From Calycina herbarum (taxonomy: Eukaryota > Ascomycota > Leotiomycetes > Helotiales > Pezizellaceae), in the NCBI GenBank assembly GCA_001414485.1, contig LLEY01000001.1, positions 434,001-498,000 of the forward strand: a stretch of DNA of 64,000 bases, in the 5' to 3' direction. The notes beneath the pieces were generated by a model. The model had not been told where the DNA came from. It ran no database searches and was given only the letters and a program-made list of their open reading frames with translations. Position numbers and translations under genes: made by a program. Of the stretch, positions 10,690-23,645 are shown piece after piece; the stretch's first letter is position 1, and the number at the start of each line of letters is the position of its first letter.

Positions 10690-12682
10690 TCAACTGAAAT
10701 TTAAGTACTACTCTACTCTACTCTACTTACACTACTCAGAGTACTACTTAAGTACCTGAGTATTCCTTGCTCACACTGTAAGTGAGTGATATACTAGTCT
10801 GGTTTGAATTCGATTCCGCTTTCTGCACTCTTGTTTCACCTCGTGCCTCAGATGAGGACTTCACATTTGTCTTCGCCAATTCTACACTATAGTTAAAGTC
10901 GTCTAAGAACCACATTTAATCAAAGACTAAGAACGAACGTTGTTTTGAGAAGAAACAACATCGAGCTAGCAAAAGATTACTATCTCAAGCTAAGAATCCT
11001 TGAACAATCTTGGCAACAGGCAATCGAGCTTCAAGTCTCCCACAACAGATATATAAAATCCTCTCGGTGGTTTATTTCTTTTTCCACCAAATGTGCGGGC
11101 AATTTTTGGTTCTTTTTGGTCCGATTTTCACTGTGCTTTCACGTCCCAATTTTGGGTTTGCTGACTTTTTGAGTCTCAATTGCTTGTCGCTCTAAGATGA
11201 TTCGAATTTACTTACATCCTACCTGGCCTTCAAAAGGCCCGTTTTCTCCCAAACCCGCTTATATGCCGTCGATTCCATTCTTACTCTCAAATTTTCCAAT
11301 TCTAATACTTATTCTTGGTCTTTTTCCATCATGAACCAGCGTTGTCATGAATTTGTGAGGGCTGAGGTGAGCTGGAAAGGCGAGTTTTTGCAAGGATGAT
11401 AGGGTGGTGGCAACGATTCCAACTTGGCAGTTGACCGCTCTATCAAGATTCCATGCTACATTTTTCATACCAACGACAGGAAATTTCGATAATTTATGGC
11501 GCTGAGACGCTGAACCAAGTTTTAATCTTTCTCCTTTTCATGTTTTCTCAGCTAAAGGCCACCATATACTCTAGCGTTCATCAATGACAAGTTACTCTTT
11601 GAGGAAGTCATATCGCAATTTTTCACCTCTAGTGCAAACCCCCTTGACATCATGAAGAGAGGGAAAATATGAAGGGTCATTATTAATCAACCGAGTCAAC
11701 CCCTCATGACCTGACAGATTTACCTCCGGAGTTTGAATTTGGAGTCAATTTGTACCAACAAGGTTCCACTAGCACACTTAGGTGGTTCCAAACAGACCTG
11801 CGATTTCATGAGATAAAGTTCCAATTGTAATCCGTTCACACTACTAGGCCTTCATGCCCCAGTCTATCATTTCAAGAATTAACTTCTCTTAAATTCACTG
11901 GGATCTTTTGGTTGATACTATATTTAAAGTGTTGGCGCGTCCGAAAACATGATGCTTCTCAAAAACAAACAATACCAGCGAAGGAAAACAATATCTGTAG
12001 TTCAAGTTATTGTAGCAGGCGAGAAGAAGATTGCTTTACGAAATCATAATCTGTAAATTTGAAAATGCCTCTCAAACAAGCAAGATTCATGCCCCACGAC
12101 CCCTCAGGAAATCCAAGATGCGATTGATCACTGTCGATTATATCATTGTCTTCGAATATCAGATTCACGTACAGGTCCTCGAGCGAAAATTAGCCAATTT
12201 TAGAATCTAACATATCTTTTGCGGTCAGCTTTCTCCGCTTCTCTCAATGCAACTTATCTCTCTTTTCCTAAGTCTCCGACCTCTTCACATGAGCCATAAA
12301 CTTTCTCTAGCGAGTCCCGGTGTGCTTCTGGCGGTCTATTTGACGTGTTATGTATAGTACTGATAACTTTTGGGTATCGCACGAGAAAAACTTGTGTTTG
12401 AATAGAAATAAGTATATTTTTTTAAATAGTAAACCTTCCACTTTTGATATCTCCTCCCATCTCAATACACCCTTCTATTATAACCACACAACGCACAAGA
12501 GATCCACCCAAAAACAATCTAGCACCCACAAACTTGGTATATCCCCCCAAAAAGAATAATAAATGAAGAGGAAAAAGAAGAGAATAATTAAAAAGAAAAC
12601 TCATAACACCTCGATCGCTTTACCCGAAAGTTTACATGTAAATTTTTCCAAAATAATATCCACCTATATCAACCTCACTCAA
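10690..12682. other. Intergenic, no gene recognised
   Basis: Base composition returns to normal here, which marks the edge of the RIP-affected block. Short frames exist (longest 75 codons) but none resembles a known family or has convincing intron structure. A short run of CTACT repeats sits at about 10700-10725. Confidence 0.6.
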
Positions 12683-15166
12683 CTATGTTCCCTTCGACCC
12701 CGGAATGATAGTAATGCTAATTGGCGCTGGTCCAGCCGGACTCCCACCTCCATTTGCCGTAACAGTAACCGTGGCAGTAACTGTCTCCTTGACAGTTTCC
12801 TTTGCCTGTGTGACCGTAACCGTCTCCCGAATCGTAACAGTTTCTTTGTTTGGAGCCGTAATCGTGGTAGCTTTCGCGGGAGAGGGCGCAAGAGTCACTG
12901 TCGGAGGGAGAGGAGCAGGGGCGGTGACTGTGACCACTTGAGATGGTACGGGGTTGTTACTAGGCTTCTGAATTGAAGTCGGTGCAACGCTTTGTGACGT
13001 AGCACTTGGTAATGGGACAGCGGCTGGCTGAGAGGGTGCGATGGGTTGGACACTTGATGGTTTGGGGATATTGGTGATTACCACGACTGTTGTCTGAATA
13101 GCTCGCGATGAAGATGGTGCATCCGATGGAATGGGTGGGATAACAACTCCGCCTCCTACCTGACTTGTAGCAATACTTGTTACTGGCGGATTCGATGGAA
13201 TAGGAGGAATGATAACCGCACTCGAAGTCGGACTTGCGACATCCTCACCCAAAGTCTTCTTAGCAGCTTCGATATTCGCACATCCAACGTAAACACCTTG
13301 TGTATCCGTCATGGGGAGAGCGAAACACGACGACCCCGTGTCACATGCTTTCATCACAAATTTCCCGGAGGCATCGCATGTTCCAACATTGGAATTTACG
13401 CAAGCGATTTGTCCGGAAGTACATGAAGATGTGGGAGTAAGCGAAGCGAAAAGTCTATTGTAGCCTTGTGCCTCAGCGAGGTTCAATTTCGTGTCTGCTG
13501 GAGTAAGTGATGTGGGGGCCGGTAACGGAAGGGTCGTCGGTAGGGCCGCAGGAGGCGATGTTATCACCTGCGAGGCCTGCGCCGTTGTTGGTGCCTGGGA
13601 TGGGGCTGGTTGTGCCCCTGATGATTTGCTTGCTTTTGGTATGTTGCTTGGAAGAACGAAAGAAAATGTAAGGATTGACGATTTTGGGGGGTCTGGGTTT
13701 GCCGACGGTGGCTGAATTGCTGAAGAAGATGTTGGTGGCGTTGCGGGTACCGTTGGTAATGGAGGGGCATCCGTATTAGTGAGTGTGAATCTCGATATCA
13801 CACTCGAGCTTGGAATTATTGAGGTGCTGACTTGCGGCACTGGCTTTTCTGTAGCGACTTGCGCTGAGGTTGCTTTGGCAGTGGATGATGGTTCCAAAGA
13901 TTTTTCTGAAGAGATGGGTAATTTTGACGAGATAATTACTGTAGTTGGTGCTTGACTACTGCTCGAGGCCGTGGCCGAAGCTGGAGGTGGCACAGGTGGA
14001 GGGTCACGAGTTGTGGTTGCAGGCTTTATTGTCTCTTTTGAAACAGATACAAAAGTATTTGGACTCGTGAACTCGGGGATTGACGAGGGGACTTCTGGTG
14101 CCTTGGTGAGTGCAGCTGAACTGCTCGGTGAGATCTTGGTTGAAATTGGCGAAGAGCTTGAGCCAAGTTTGCTACTTGCAGAGCCTTCGGCAGTGCTAGA
14201 AAGCGAAGAGCTTCCAGTGCCATCCAATTTGGAACTCAATGGAGCTCCGGTGGCTGATGCCTGCTTAGAAGTACCTCCCTCTGAAGATAATGATTGGGAA
14301 GAGGCAACTGGCAAGTCCGTTGCCTGCTTGGTGCTTGCCACTGGGAGTGCAGTTGGAATTGTCACCGTTGTGGCTTGACTGATTTGAGAACTGCCTGATG
14401 TCGCGGATGATTCTGATACAGATTTTCCCGAGCTGCTAGCGGCAATAGAAGAGGAAGTTCCTAATGTCGATGATGACCTCTGAGTAGAGCTATCTTTTCC
14501 CGTAGGCGTGATTGCATTATTGTTTGATGAAATACTAGTTCCTATCGGCGATGAGTTCTGGGAAGAGCCTGGTGCTTTGGCCGTTGATGGTCCCAGCGAT
14601 TTACTTTCTGTGTTTGATGTAGAAACAATCGAAGCAGTTGTCGGAGAAGACGATGAGGGTGGAATCAATGATGAACTCAGCGATGATGCCTTAGCGGTAG
14701 TCGGTGACAAACTTGATGAAGGACTTTGAGATGACAAAGAGCTACTCAATGTTGACGATGATACTGCCGATAATTGGGTGGAGGCACTTGAAGCACTCGA
14801 GGAACTAGGACTTGAAGATGACGATGTTGATGGTGATGGAGAAGCCGAAGACGGTTGTTTCTGTGAGGTCGATGTTGCCGAGGGCAAAAACGAAGACGTC
14901 GTCGTCGGAAGCGTTGGAGGATTAACAGGAATTATTTGAGTGATCCCACCTTCCAATACATTTGCATCCTGACTACTAGTAGCTCTTGTACTAGTAGTAT
15001 TACTGAAAGGTACACTTCTCGCCAGGCTATATGATTGTTAGCCAAACATCAATGGAGGGTAAGAATACCAAACTTGCAAATTTCCAGCAGCATCACGCCG
15101 TAGCGGACCAGCCGCTGTCAGGACTGAAAAGAAAATCGCTCCGGATATTATTTGAAATGACTTCAT
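12683..15166 (-). CDS. Secreted Ser/Thr/Pro-rich protein with CBM19-like cysteine module
   Basis: Predicted 805 aa from exons 15166-15069 and 15002-12683. The intron (15003-15068, 66 bp) is inferred because the frame otherwise meets an in-frame TAA in GGCTAAC, itself a good branch-site match. The start MKSFQII gives a signal peptide; an upstream in-frame ATG at 15304 would bury it. Residues ~50-550 are low-complexity Ser/Thr/Pro, probably O-glycosylated. Residues ~555-622 hold a six-cysteine module (CTSGQIAC...GTC...KAC...SSC...GC) like chitin-binding CBM19 modules. The tail is Thr/Val repeats (ETVTV). No catalytic domain and no GPI-type hydrophobic tail are visible. It is probably a cell-wall or extracellular chitin-associated protein. 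The exact intron ends are uncertain (acceptor 15003 or 15027). Confidence 0.75.
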
Positions 15167-18100
15167 GATGAAGAGTTCTGGATGGGATGATATTATATGC
15201 AGGTGCAGATCTGCGAAAATAGGACAAACAAAAGGTGCCAAGAATAGATGCAGATTACAACTGAATTGGGCGGAAAATTGAGTAGGCGCCAATTGCAGAG
15301 ACAATAAGATAGTAAAGAAAGATTGGGATATGAAAATCTAGAGAGAGAGAAAAGAGGCAATCGGAGCACGAAAGAAGGACGACGAGTACGAAATGAGAGA
15401 AAGATGTGAAATAACTTGCAGATCCGCTACACCTCCTCGAGGATACGGAGGCATCTTGTACCATGTGCCAACAAAGAGTCACAGACGAGTGGCTACCATT
15501 GGGTCACCACCTCGAGGTCAAACAATAGGCTTCTACAGCTTCTTTGTGTGCATGGCTGGTTCCCCATTATTGTCGTTGCGGCGGCAGAAGAAATGAAACC
15601 GAGAAAGAGACATGCTGTGGCTCCACCATCTAGTCACATACGAGCTGTTGGATCGTCTCTGAGAGGGAGAGGAAATAGATGCACGAGTGCTAGGCTGTGC
15701 TCGAGGCCAATCAAGCCTGTTCTGTGACTTGGGGGTCGAGACTGGCGGCTAGACTTCCAGTTTCACCGTGCCTTCCTGGATTGCCGAGATGGTGTTTGAT
15801 TGGCTACCAACGTTTCTCTACAGAAAAAGGACGAGCTTCACAACGAACAACACTTATTGGGTCACACAACTCACTTCCTTGCTATTACAATCGGCCTTTC
15901 TGGCCACCTTTCCTGCAGACGCGCGGATGTGCATAAATAATAACCAGAAGCGCGACCTTGACGCCAGGAGCGAGTCCAATCATGGTGTTTTGAGCCTCAA
16001 ATTCCTGGAATATCTTGGTGACAGGGTCGCTTGTCGGGTCATCTCATCTTAATCTTTCCCTGTTCAAGTACCGGTCGGCTCTTAGTTTGAGATACTTCAG
16101 CTGGTGGAGTCTGATCCATTTCAGATTTGGATTGGATTCCTTCTAAAGTTTCCAAGGTTGTCCGTATTTTATTAGTCACGTGGTACACTTATTCTTTTGA
16201 TTTTTCTTCCGTTTTTGTGGTTTTTTATTCTTCGATTTTGAAATTCTACAGACGAGGAAAGGAAACATTGAAAAGAAAGACGCATCTATACTTCAAGGCC
16301 AAGTTGGTCTTGACTGGAGTCACCTGACTCGTTTGTTTCTCTTGCCCCATCGATTTCCCGTTAACTTTTCTATATACCTAATCAAGATTTGCGAGCCGAA
16401 TCAAGTTCGGGTATTGACATGGGATGCAATTCCCTATCGTTTCACGGTCCAGAAAACGCATCTGGCCTGACATCCGACGGTTTGCGACCAAATACCAGGA
16501 GGAAATCTTGCCCTCTTCCAAGCCCAGAGTTTGGAAATGTTTTAAGGGAAGTTGGGAAAAGAGCTCCAGATACCGTCGGAAGTCTACTGTCGAAACCTCG
16601 ATCGTTGTTCACCTCGTCCGTACTCTCATTTCCTTCTTCGCATTCTCATTTTGCTGTACTTGGAGCTAAAATATTCTTCTTTGGGGACCAAGCTAATCTA
16701 GTTGGTTGCCATTAATCCATTGAATTGATAGTCTCCCAGAGTGGATCAAGCTCGTTGTCGTTATCTTGCGGTGCACTTGGAAGCTTGTCTGTCGGAGTTT
16801 GTCCCACCTTCGCTTTCTGTTCTCATTCACCCTCGTAATATCAATAATATACTTTCATATCATGTCTAGTTGACAAGAGCAAAAATCTCTGCAGAAGTAT
16901 ATTGTGTCGGAAGATGAATGGAAGAGTCCCAATCTCAATACAAGACTTCCTCTATCATCCCTCATTCATCTTACTACATGCAAAATTGATTATTCTTAGG
17001 AATCTCCAAGTTCTTGGGCACTCGAATACAATCTGTAAACGCTCAAGTCAACACTTGAGGTACACTTGGATGAGAGGACATTGTGCTAAAGATTTTAAAC
17101 AATTGGAGCAATTATACGAACGGTTTGGGTTAATTAGATCCCCTCAATTCATATACTTGAAAAGTATTGTTCTAAATCATTGCTCACTGGTCCTTTCCAA
17201 GTATGTGTGTGTACGGAGGAATGAGAGAACCAAGCGCATTTCTCTACTGTTCACGAGAGCTTTTGAATCAGCATTGGCAGCTGGGCTCATAAGGGTGATT
17301 CAAATCATGGTAAAGCCGTTCTACCAAAGTCTCCACCAAAACATTATATCCACGTTTCTTTTCTTTAGCTAGATAAAGCCATTACATTCTCTCGTACGCA
17401 TATTCTCTATCATTATGACCGCGTCAATCATTTCAAATTCTTGGCTTTCGTCGTAGTTGGAAATGCTGGGGCATTTTTAGGGAGTACCTTGTCTGCTACC
17501 AGAGCAAGAAAAAAGTTCTCCTAAAAAGATTCAGTGGAAAGAGTGGCTATGTCAGTTTGTATTCTTGAAATTTGAGAATGAGAGGTTCTATTGTTGTGGA
17601 AGTTACTGCTGTCAAATCCTAAATGCTCTTGCGCCAGGTCTTGAGTATATGTCGGCTTTTGGTTTCGTAGGTCTCGTCTTTCTAAAGTCGAGGGTTTCTC
17701 CGGACTTCCTCCAGCTTCCCGCAAAGCCTATCTTGATCCTTTCCCTTCCCAACACGGTACTCCGTTTTTTGTTTGGTGGTAAGCTTAATTCTGTTTGATA
17801 AAATTCATGAATCATTTCCATTTGCATACTACCCAGTTTGGAGAAAAAGAAAGCTGGAATCGCAACTTACGAATATAGGCTACCATCTGTTGTCCAAACG
17901 AAGTAACAATTCGTCTAAAACTCCGTATTTAAGTTAAATTCAGGGGATTCCGGGTATTTGTAACATGTTTACTTGGTGCTGTAACGACTTTTGATTTACT
18001 TGTAATCTATAGAGAGTACGTCGATATTTAAAGGCTGAGTACTCGAGTTGGGTGGGTTTAAGTTCTTACTTACTGGTAATTCTTTAGGCTTCGAATTATT

Positions 18101-21100
18101 TGACTCAACTGAATCTTGAAACTTCGCCTCCTGTAATAGTTCCTGACATCTTATTAAGAGCTGTAGAGGTGTGGGCTTTTTAACTGAACTCAAACCACTC
18201 AAATCACCTTCACTAACCCAAAGCTCTATCAGAAGCTCGTCATTCACTCTAAATTTAGATCACCTCCTCCAGATTTCAGAATGCCAAGCTTACACAAGCG
18301 GTCAAGTTCTGCGTATGGAGGACTGGGAGCTAGCACTGCACGAGAAGAAGACAAGAAAACGAAAGAAGTGCTCTGTTCTTCAGCTGAGCTCGGATGAAAT
18401 TTCGCTTAACTGCCACCACCGAAATTAAATCTATCTTCGAATCTTTCCTCTGCGTTACTAAATCAATACGGAAAACTCCTGGACAACTTCAACGGGTTCA
18501 TCATATCCCCTTGGACGTCGTTATCGCATCAGCGTGTCGAAATTCTCCACCCACTACAACTAAACCTGACTCACCATCGATGCGATCATTTACATTGGTT
18601 TTGCCCGAGACCAATTCAAGATTAATCACCTCCCTTTATATAAATTACCACCGGCAAACTACTACATAAGCTTGAGGAAGCTTTCTAGCCCAATCAAGCT
18701 ATCAATATAATTATTCCAGCTTTCAGGATAATTGGATTGATTTCCCCAGATTTTCCCCACAGCTAGAGGAAACTTAGGAGAAGACTATACATTTTTAAGT
18801 TGTAGTAACTCACCCCTAGTGTTTTTTGATAAGAAAGCAGTAAATTTCTATTCAACTGTTCAGAACTGGTCAAAGAATCATGTACATACCATGAAAATTG
18901 TTTGTTAATCTCACTCCACTCCCAACTAAATTTTATCCCTTCAGCCTTTCCTTTCTGTCGTTCGACAAAATCAATCAAGATATAGAAAAGCAGAGAGACA
19001 CCCTTTTTCAAGCTCTCCGAATACCTCACTATATGAGACTATCATCGTGAGAATAATTGACTAGAGGGAATTGAGAACGAGACCAGGTTGTGCGGAAAGA
19101 GAGCCCTTGGATTAACCATCGGTAGAAACCCCCTCCATGAGAGTGAAAGGGTTACCTTCCTCTGTTGAACCATCGTCGACTACTGCCGCCGAAATCGAAT
19201 TTACCTCCGATTCTTTTTCCCACTTGTCAACTTGAAAATAAACATCAAAGCTCGAGACTTACAAATATGAAGTTGCGATTGATATCAATCCCCGCCAAGT
19301 TAACAGGAACGAGATAAGACTGTTCAGCCACGCAGACATGTTGGCCTTAAGCCAACATCGCACCATTCTATGTTAATAGTTAATTTCCCACACATCCTGG
19401 AAGAGGAATGAGGTCTTTCTTTTATCTTGCTTTTTTCGGCTCAATGCTCTTTGACTTTGGAATTCAGAACACACAATCAACTCCTTCTTAGCTTTATTTT
19501 TTCCAAATTGAGACTGAAACCACACCTTTTTGCACCCCATAAAAGAAGAAAAATGGCATTAAATATCCTCATCCCCTCTCTTATCTAGTAACAAAGTTCC
19601 ACTTGTTCAAAATATCTCAGCAATCGCTCACCCAACCACTCATAGCACAATTTATAATATTCAGTAAACTTGCGAGCAGTCAAAATAGATGAGCACAAAT
19701 CTTGACTTCCAAAGGGCGTTCAGTTTTGGTGAGAACCGAAAATCTGCCTTGGCTGAAAGTAGTACCTTGCTAACGAGGATCAAGATATTTGTACGCAACC
19801 TCATGGATTTGGTATGTACGAGAGTGAACAAAATCGACATGACCTACCCAGAGGACGAGAGAGAGAACTGCGACAACCATAACATCAAGCCATTTCCAGA
19901 AGCCTGCTTGATAAATTTGCGTTACTGCGGTAGAAATTCTCGTATGGATATTCTCTTCCCCTTGTCCCAGCGTTGATTTGCTGTCGACTCACCTCTTACT
20001 GTCGAATCACCTCTTACTGTCGAATCCTCCATCCTCGCTTGACGCGGAAAAATGCAAGACCGGATTTTCTACATGAATCTCCAATCCGTTGCTCTCAGGT
20101 TCCACCGTTTGACCTCCGTCGACACCAGGAAGCAAGCGTATGGCTGCAAGCATTCCTCGGAGGTCACCAAACATGGCCCATTTCTTTATAGAGTTTTTAA
20201 GAGATGCAAAGAACCAAAGAGGAATGTCCTACTACCTTTATAGCAAGAAGAAGCTGGACAAGTAACTTGGAAAGCACAATATGATTTCAGAAACACCCCC
20301 AAATAATGAAAATTGAAGCAACAATGCAACATGTACTATCTCAGCTCTACCCTTCCGGGGTGTATATTTGTAGAAGTGTTACTTGTTACTTCCAAGAATA
20401 AAATCTCATCAACCCCCCCCCCCCCCCTTCCCTCAACCACATCACCTCGCGCAAATTGAAACAAGACCCCGAGAAGAGAAAGCGGACCAAAGAAAAAGGC
20501 ATTCTCTCGAGTCTTCCCACTCAGTAAAACCGCCAAATGTCCATAGAGTAATGTCATCAGTATCTCTCCCCCAACCACAACTTGGGTATGCAATATATCT
20601 GGATGAGAGGGACCAAGGCGATGCTGCGGGCAGCGCTTCAATCGGTGTTAATCAAAACCAACACTACACACTCGATATGACGAGAAAAAGTACGAAAAAC
20701 ACACACCATAACTATTCTCCTCCCTATCCCTACCAAGCCCAACGAATTCCCCTTCAAAAACAAACATTTACCGTCGAATCCCCCTTGCGTCCGTTGAGCA
20801 CTTCACAACGGACCTCGAATTACTCATAAACAACATCTCATCTGGCAAAGCCCCAACCATAGGTGCGCAGAGTCTTTGAAAGCTTTTCCAACAGCGGTAT
20901 CCCATTCACGAGTCAACACCAAATGATTCCGTTTGTTGGTCCCACTTTGCCTTCTCCAGAACCCAACAAGAGACTTTTTTCAAGTTCCAGTAACCCAACG
21001 ACAACTCCACTTCACTCTTTGGACTTTAGAGAGTGGAAGGATTTGATCGTGTAGATTACTTGCAATTGAAGCAAATGAAAGCCAAATTTCATATCACCGA

Positions 21101-21713
21101 GTTAGAAAACTCATCAGATCTTGGCATTGAGGAAAATAAAACATATGATTGTGATTGTGATGGTTTGGAATGAAGTCGAACGGCCAGGCGTTAAAAAAAA
21201 TGACGTATAGTAAGAGAAGTGGGCAATGCTCTGGGAACACCTACTTGACTTTTGATTGTACAAAACAGTCTAGAATAATTAAAAGTATTGTTTGAGAAGT
21301 TTAGAAGAATTAGAGAGTTAGTTTATTGATTCCCCTAAATCCTCTATTGTAATAGTACGAGATCCACTAGAAGGGGTTTCACAGATTCTCTTCCTTCTCA
21401 GCCTTGAAATCCTAGATATCTTGGAGTTTAATGTAATCTGGACACACAGAACTACTGGGAAAACAAGCAAGTGGTACTCCTGAGAGAAAACAGACACTCA
21501 CGAGCCTCGATGTATCCGGAACCCGAACACACTGGGTAAAAGCAACAACACTTTGAAAAGATATCAAATTGTGGTTCAAAAAAATATCGTCGCACCTATG
21601 CAAAATCAGTCTCAGTACGCCAATATCCCACCCTTCTCTAAAGTCAACCAACTCCCCTGATATGCTTCCTGTAAAGCCCGGTATTCCCGTGTCGATTCGT
21701 ACAACAGTATTTT
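15167..21713. other. 6.5 kb intergenic stretch without a recognised gene
   Basis: Many short frames on both strands; the longest is 156 codons at 16902-17372. None has family resemblance, codon bias or a plausible exon chain. Visible structure: an 18 bp tandem repeat at 19981-20030, a run of 15 C at 20413-20427, and two loosely similar segments at ~18400-18465 and ~19170-19230 that share CTGCC..CCGAAAT. Untranslated RNA genes cannot be excluded. Confidence 0.5.
19981..20030 (+). repeat. Short tandem repeat, 18 bp unit x 2.8
   Basis: The unit CTGTCGAATCACCTCTTA occurs at 19981 (one mismatch), 19999 and, truncated, 20017. Confidence 0.85.
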
Positions 21714-22556
21714 TTAAGGAGCCTCATGAATCTCCCCAACAAGCCTCACACTCCCACCAGTCCCTCTCTCCTGCGCCTCTCTCCTAGCAGTCTTCCTCCT
21801 CTCGACTTCAGCAACCAGTCCCTTGAAATAAACCTCCGCCTGCACCGTAGCACTATAAGCAACCGGCGTCCAACTCCAAACATTCCTCCTCTCCGAATCC
21901 GCCCCCGCCGCCAGCAGAGTCCTCAGCACAAGCAAATGCCCATTCGAGCTCGCAAAATGCAATGCCGTATTCCCATCCACGTCCGCATTCTTCAACAAAC
22001 TCGCCGGATCAAAAGACGGCGAATTCGACGAAGAAGGCGCGAACGTAAGCAAGATTTGCAAACAGGTATCATGTCCACATCTCGAGGCCTCCATAATCGC
22101 ATCTCTACCCCGAGAATCTCGTTTAGGGATGCTTTCGGAGTTCGAGGTGCAGAGGAGATGGACTACTTCTGTGTGGCCTGCTGCGCTAGCGAGCATGAGC
22201 GGGGTTTGGTGGTCTTCGTTTAGGGATATGCCGCCGGATTCGTGGCCGAGGGAGAGGAGGACTTGGACTATGGGGAGGTGACCGAGTTTTGAGGCTAGGT
22301 GGAGGGAGGTGTTGGAGAGGCCTGGCGGCTCGATCGTGGTGCAATCTGGGTTATGGAGGAGGGAGGGGTGGGATTTTAGGATGCGGGAGACGAGTAGGGC
22401 GTCTGCGGCGTGGATGGCCCGACGAAGGCGGATAGAGGGGTCGATCCTGATGAGAGGTTAGTTGGGGGAGGGGAGATGGCAAGATTGTGGTGGAGGGGTT
22501 GATGGTGGGAAATATGAGGCTATTCAGAGATTGTGGTAATGGTCAACTTACATCAT
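21714..22556 (-). CDS. Ankyrin-repeat protein, conserved in filamentous fungi
   Basis: Predicted 245 aa in two exons. Exon 1 is only five nucleotides (ATGAT, 22552-22556), followed by a GTAAGT donor. The intron spans 22447-22551 with a CTAAC branch site and CAG acceptor. Exon 2 is 22446-21714. The protein starts MMIDPSIRLRRA and has about five ankyrin units: LSNTSLHLASKLGH, HQTPLMLASAAGHTEVV, GRDAIMEASRCGHD, GNTALHFASSNGHLLVL and the terminal WSWTPVAYSA. A charged helical tail follows. There is no signal peptide or membrane segment. It is probably an intracellular protein-protein adaptor; the partner is unknown. The tiny first exon rests on splice logic alone, but the frame and the family-like N-terminus agree. 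Confidence 0.8.
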
Positions 22557-23645
22557 GCCAACATATCTCAACCAAGTCAACCCCCAGCGTGTTTAGCTCC
22601 TCCACCTCCACCCAGCACTAGTGTGAGGTTCTTTTTCTCTGCGGCGTCAAGATGTCAAATCAATCAACGCAATGACCAGTGATGTCAACGATGGATATCC
22701 AGTCGAGTTTCAACAGCTTGTTTGTTTGCATCTCAAGGTTTGGATTGATTGTCTTCCAAAGAGGTCGGAATAGAAACGCTTGGCACGAACCGGTCCGAGA
22801 AATAACAGGGGGTATGTCTTAGCCTCTTCGTCTTCATTGGTTGACGACATTCATGGGGCCGTTGTGGATCAAACCTTATCTCACTTTAGCGCGAAGCCCC
22901 AAACATCTGACGTTCCAACCAGTGAAAATGGTCGGAAAAGGCGTTGCAGAATTTGAAGAAAACCGAAGGAGGTTGGCGCTTATTTGCAAGGTAATATCGA
23001 CAGGGCTTACTGGAGATGCACTAGATAGGTCAATTAGCCGATGAAGAGCACGGAAAGGCCCCGGAAGCAAGGATACGGTAATTAAACTATTGACCAGGGC
23101 TTCTATGCATCCCGCCAAGCGTCTGATCTCCAGTTTGAGCATTGTTTGGCATCGTCTTGTCTCTCAGATTTGTGTCAAAGATCAGAGAAGGAAAAAGGGA
23201 CGAAATGATATCATTCCGAAGTCAGTGAGATGAGTCCAAGTGGCAAAGGTGCCATCCCAATGCCATTTTTCGTTTGAAGTCCAAAACTTGTCACTTCAAA
23301 AATAGATGTGACTAGATGGAGTATGGAGAAAAACATTAATAGTAAAAAAAAAGAAGTTGTTAACACTAGCTCAAGAGGGTCTAGCAGCCATCTATGACAT
23401 TAACATTCAAACGATTTATAGACAGACAACATTTCACACATAAAACCCCCGAGTAAAAAAATATAAAAAATCCCAATCCCATTGTAATGCTCCCTGGGCT
23501 GAGATTGGAATGTAAACCCCCAAACATCCCCACACTTACCACAGCCTGTTCTCCAAATGATTAAACTCCACTAGCCTGTATTTCCTTATCCCTCTAAATG
23601 GTATCCCTCGTATCTTGACATGAATCGAACTTTTGATATCTTTTT
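22557..23645. other. Intergenic, no gene recognised
   Basis: Lies between the 5' end of the ankyrin gene and the 3' end of the Egh16-like gene. Two opposed short frames at 22841-23142 have no family resemblance. Nothing else is visible. Confidence 0.55.

Noticed and set aside
12705..14378. Plus-strand frames opposite the Ser/Thr-rich gene
   Set aside because: They mirror the minus-strand Thr/Ser repeats, have no starts with signal or domain features, and are shadows of the real frame.
16902..17372. 156-codon frame in the gene-poor stretch
   Set aside because: No family likeness, no codon bias that I can see, and no exon partners.
17996..18247. 83-codon minus-strand frame with a helix-like start (MNDELLIELWVSEGDL)
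   Set aside because: Slightly protein-like, but I could not link it to a family or to neighbouring exons.
20383..20829. 148-codon frame starting beside a run of 15 C
   Set aside because: Pro/Ser-rich by composition, no conserved features; the C run makes the frame unreliable.
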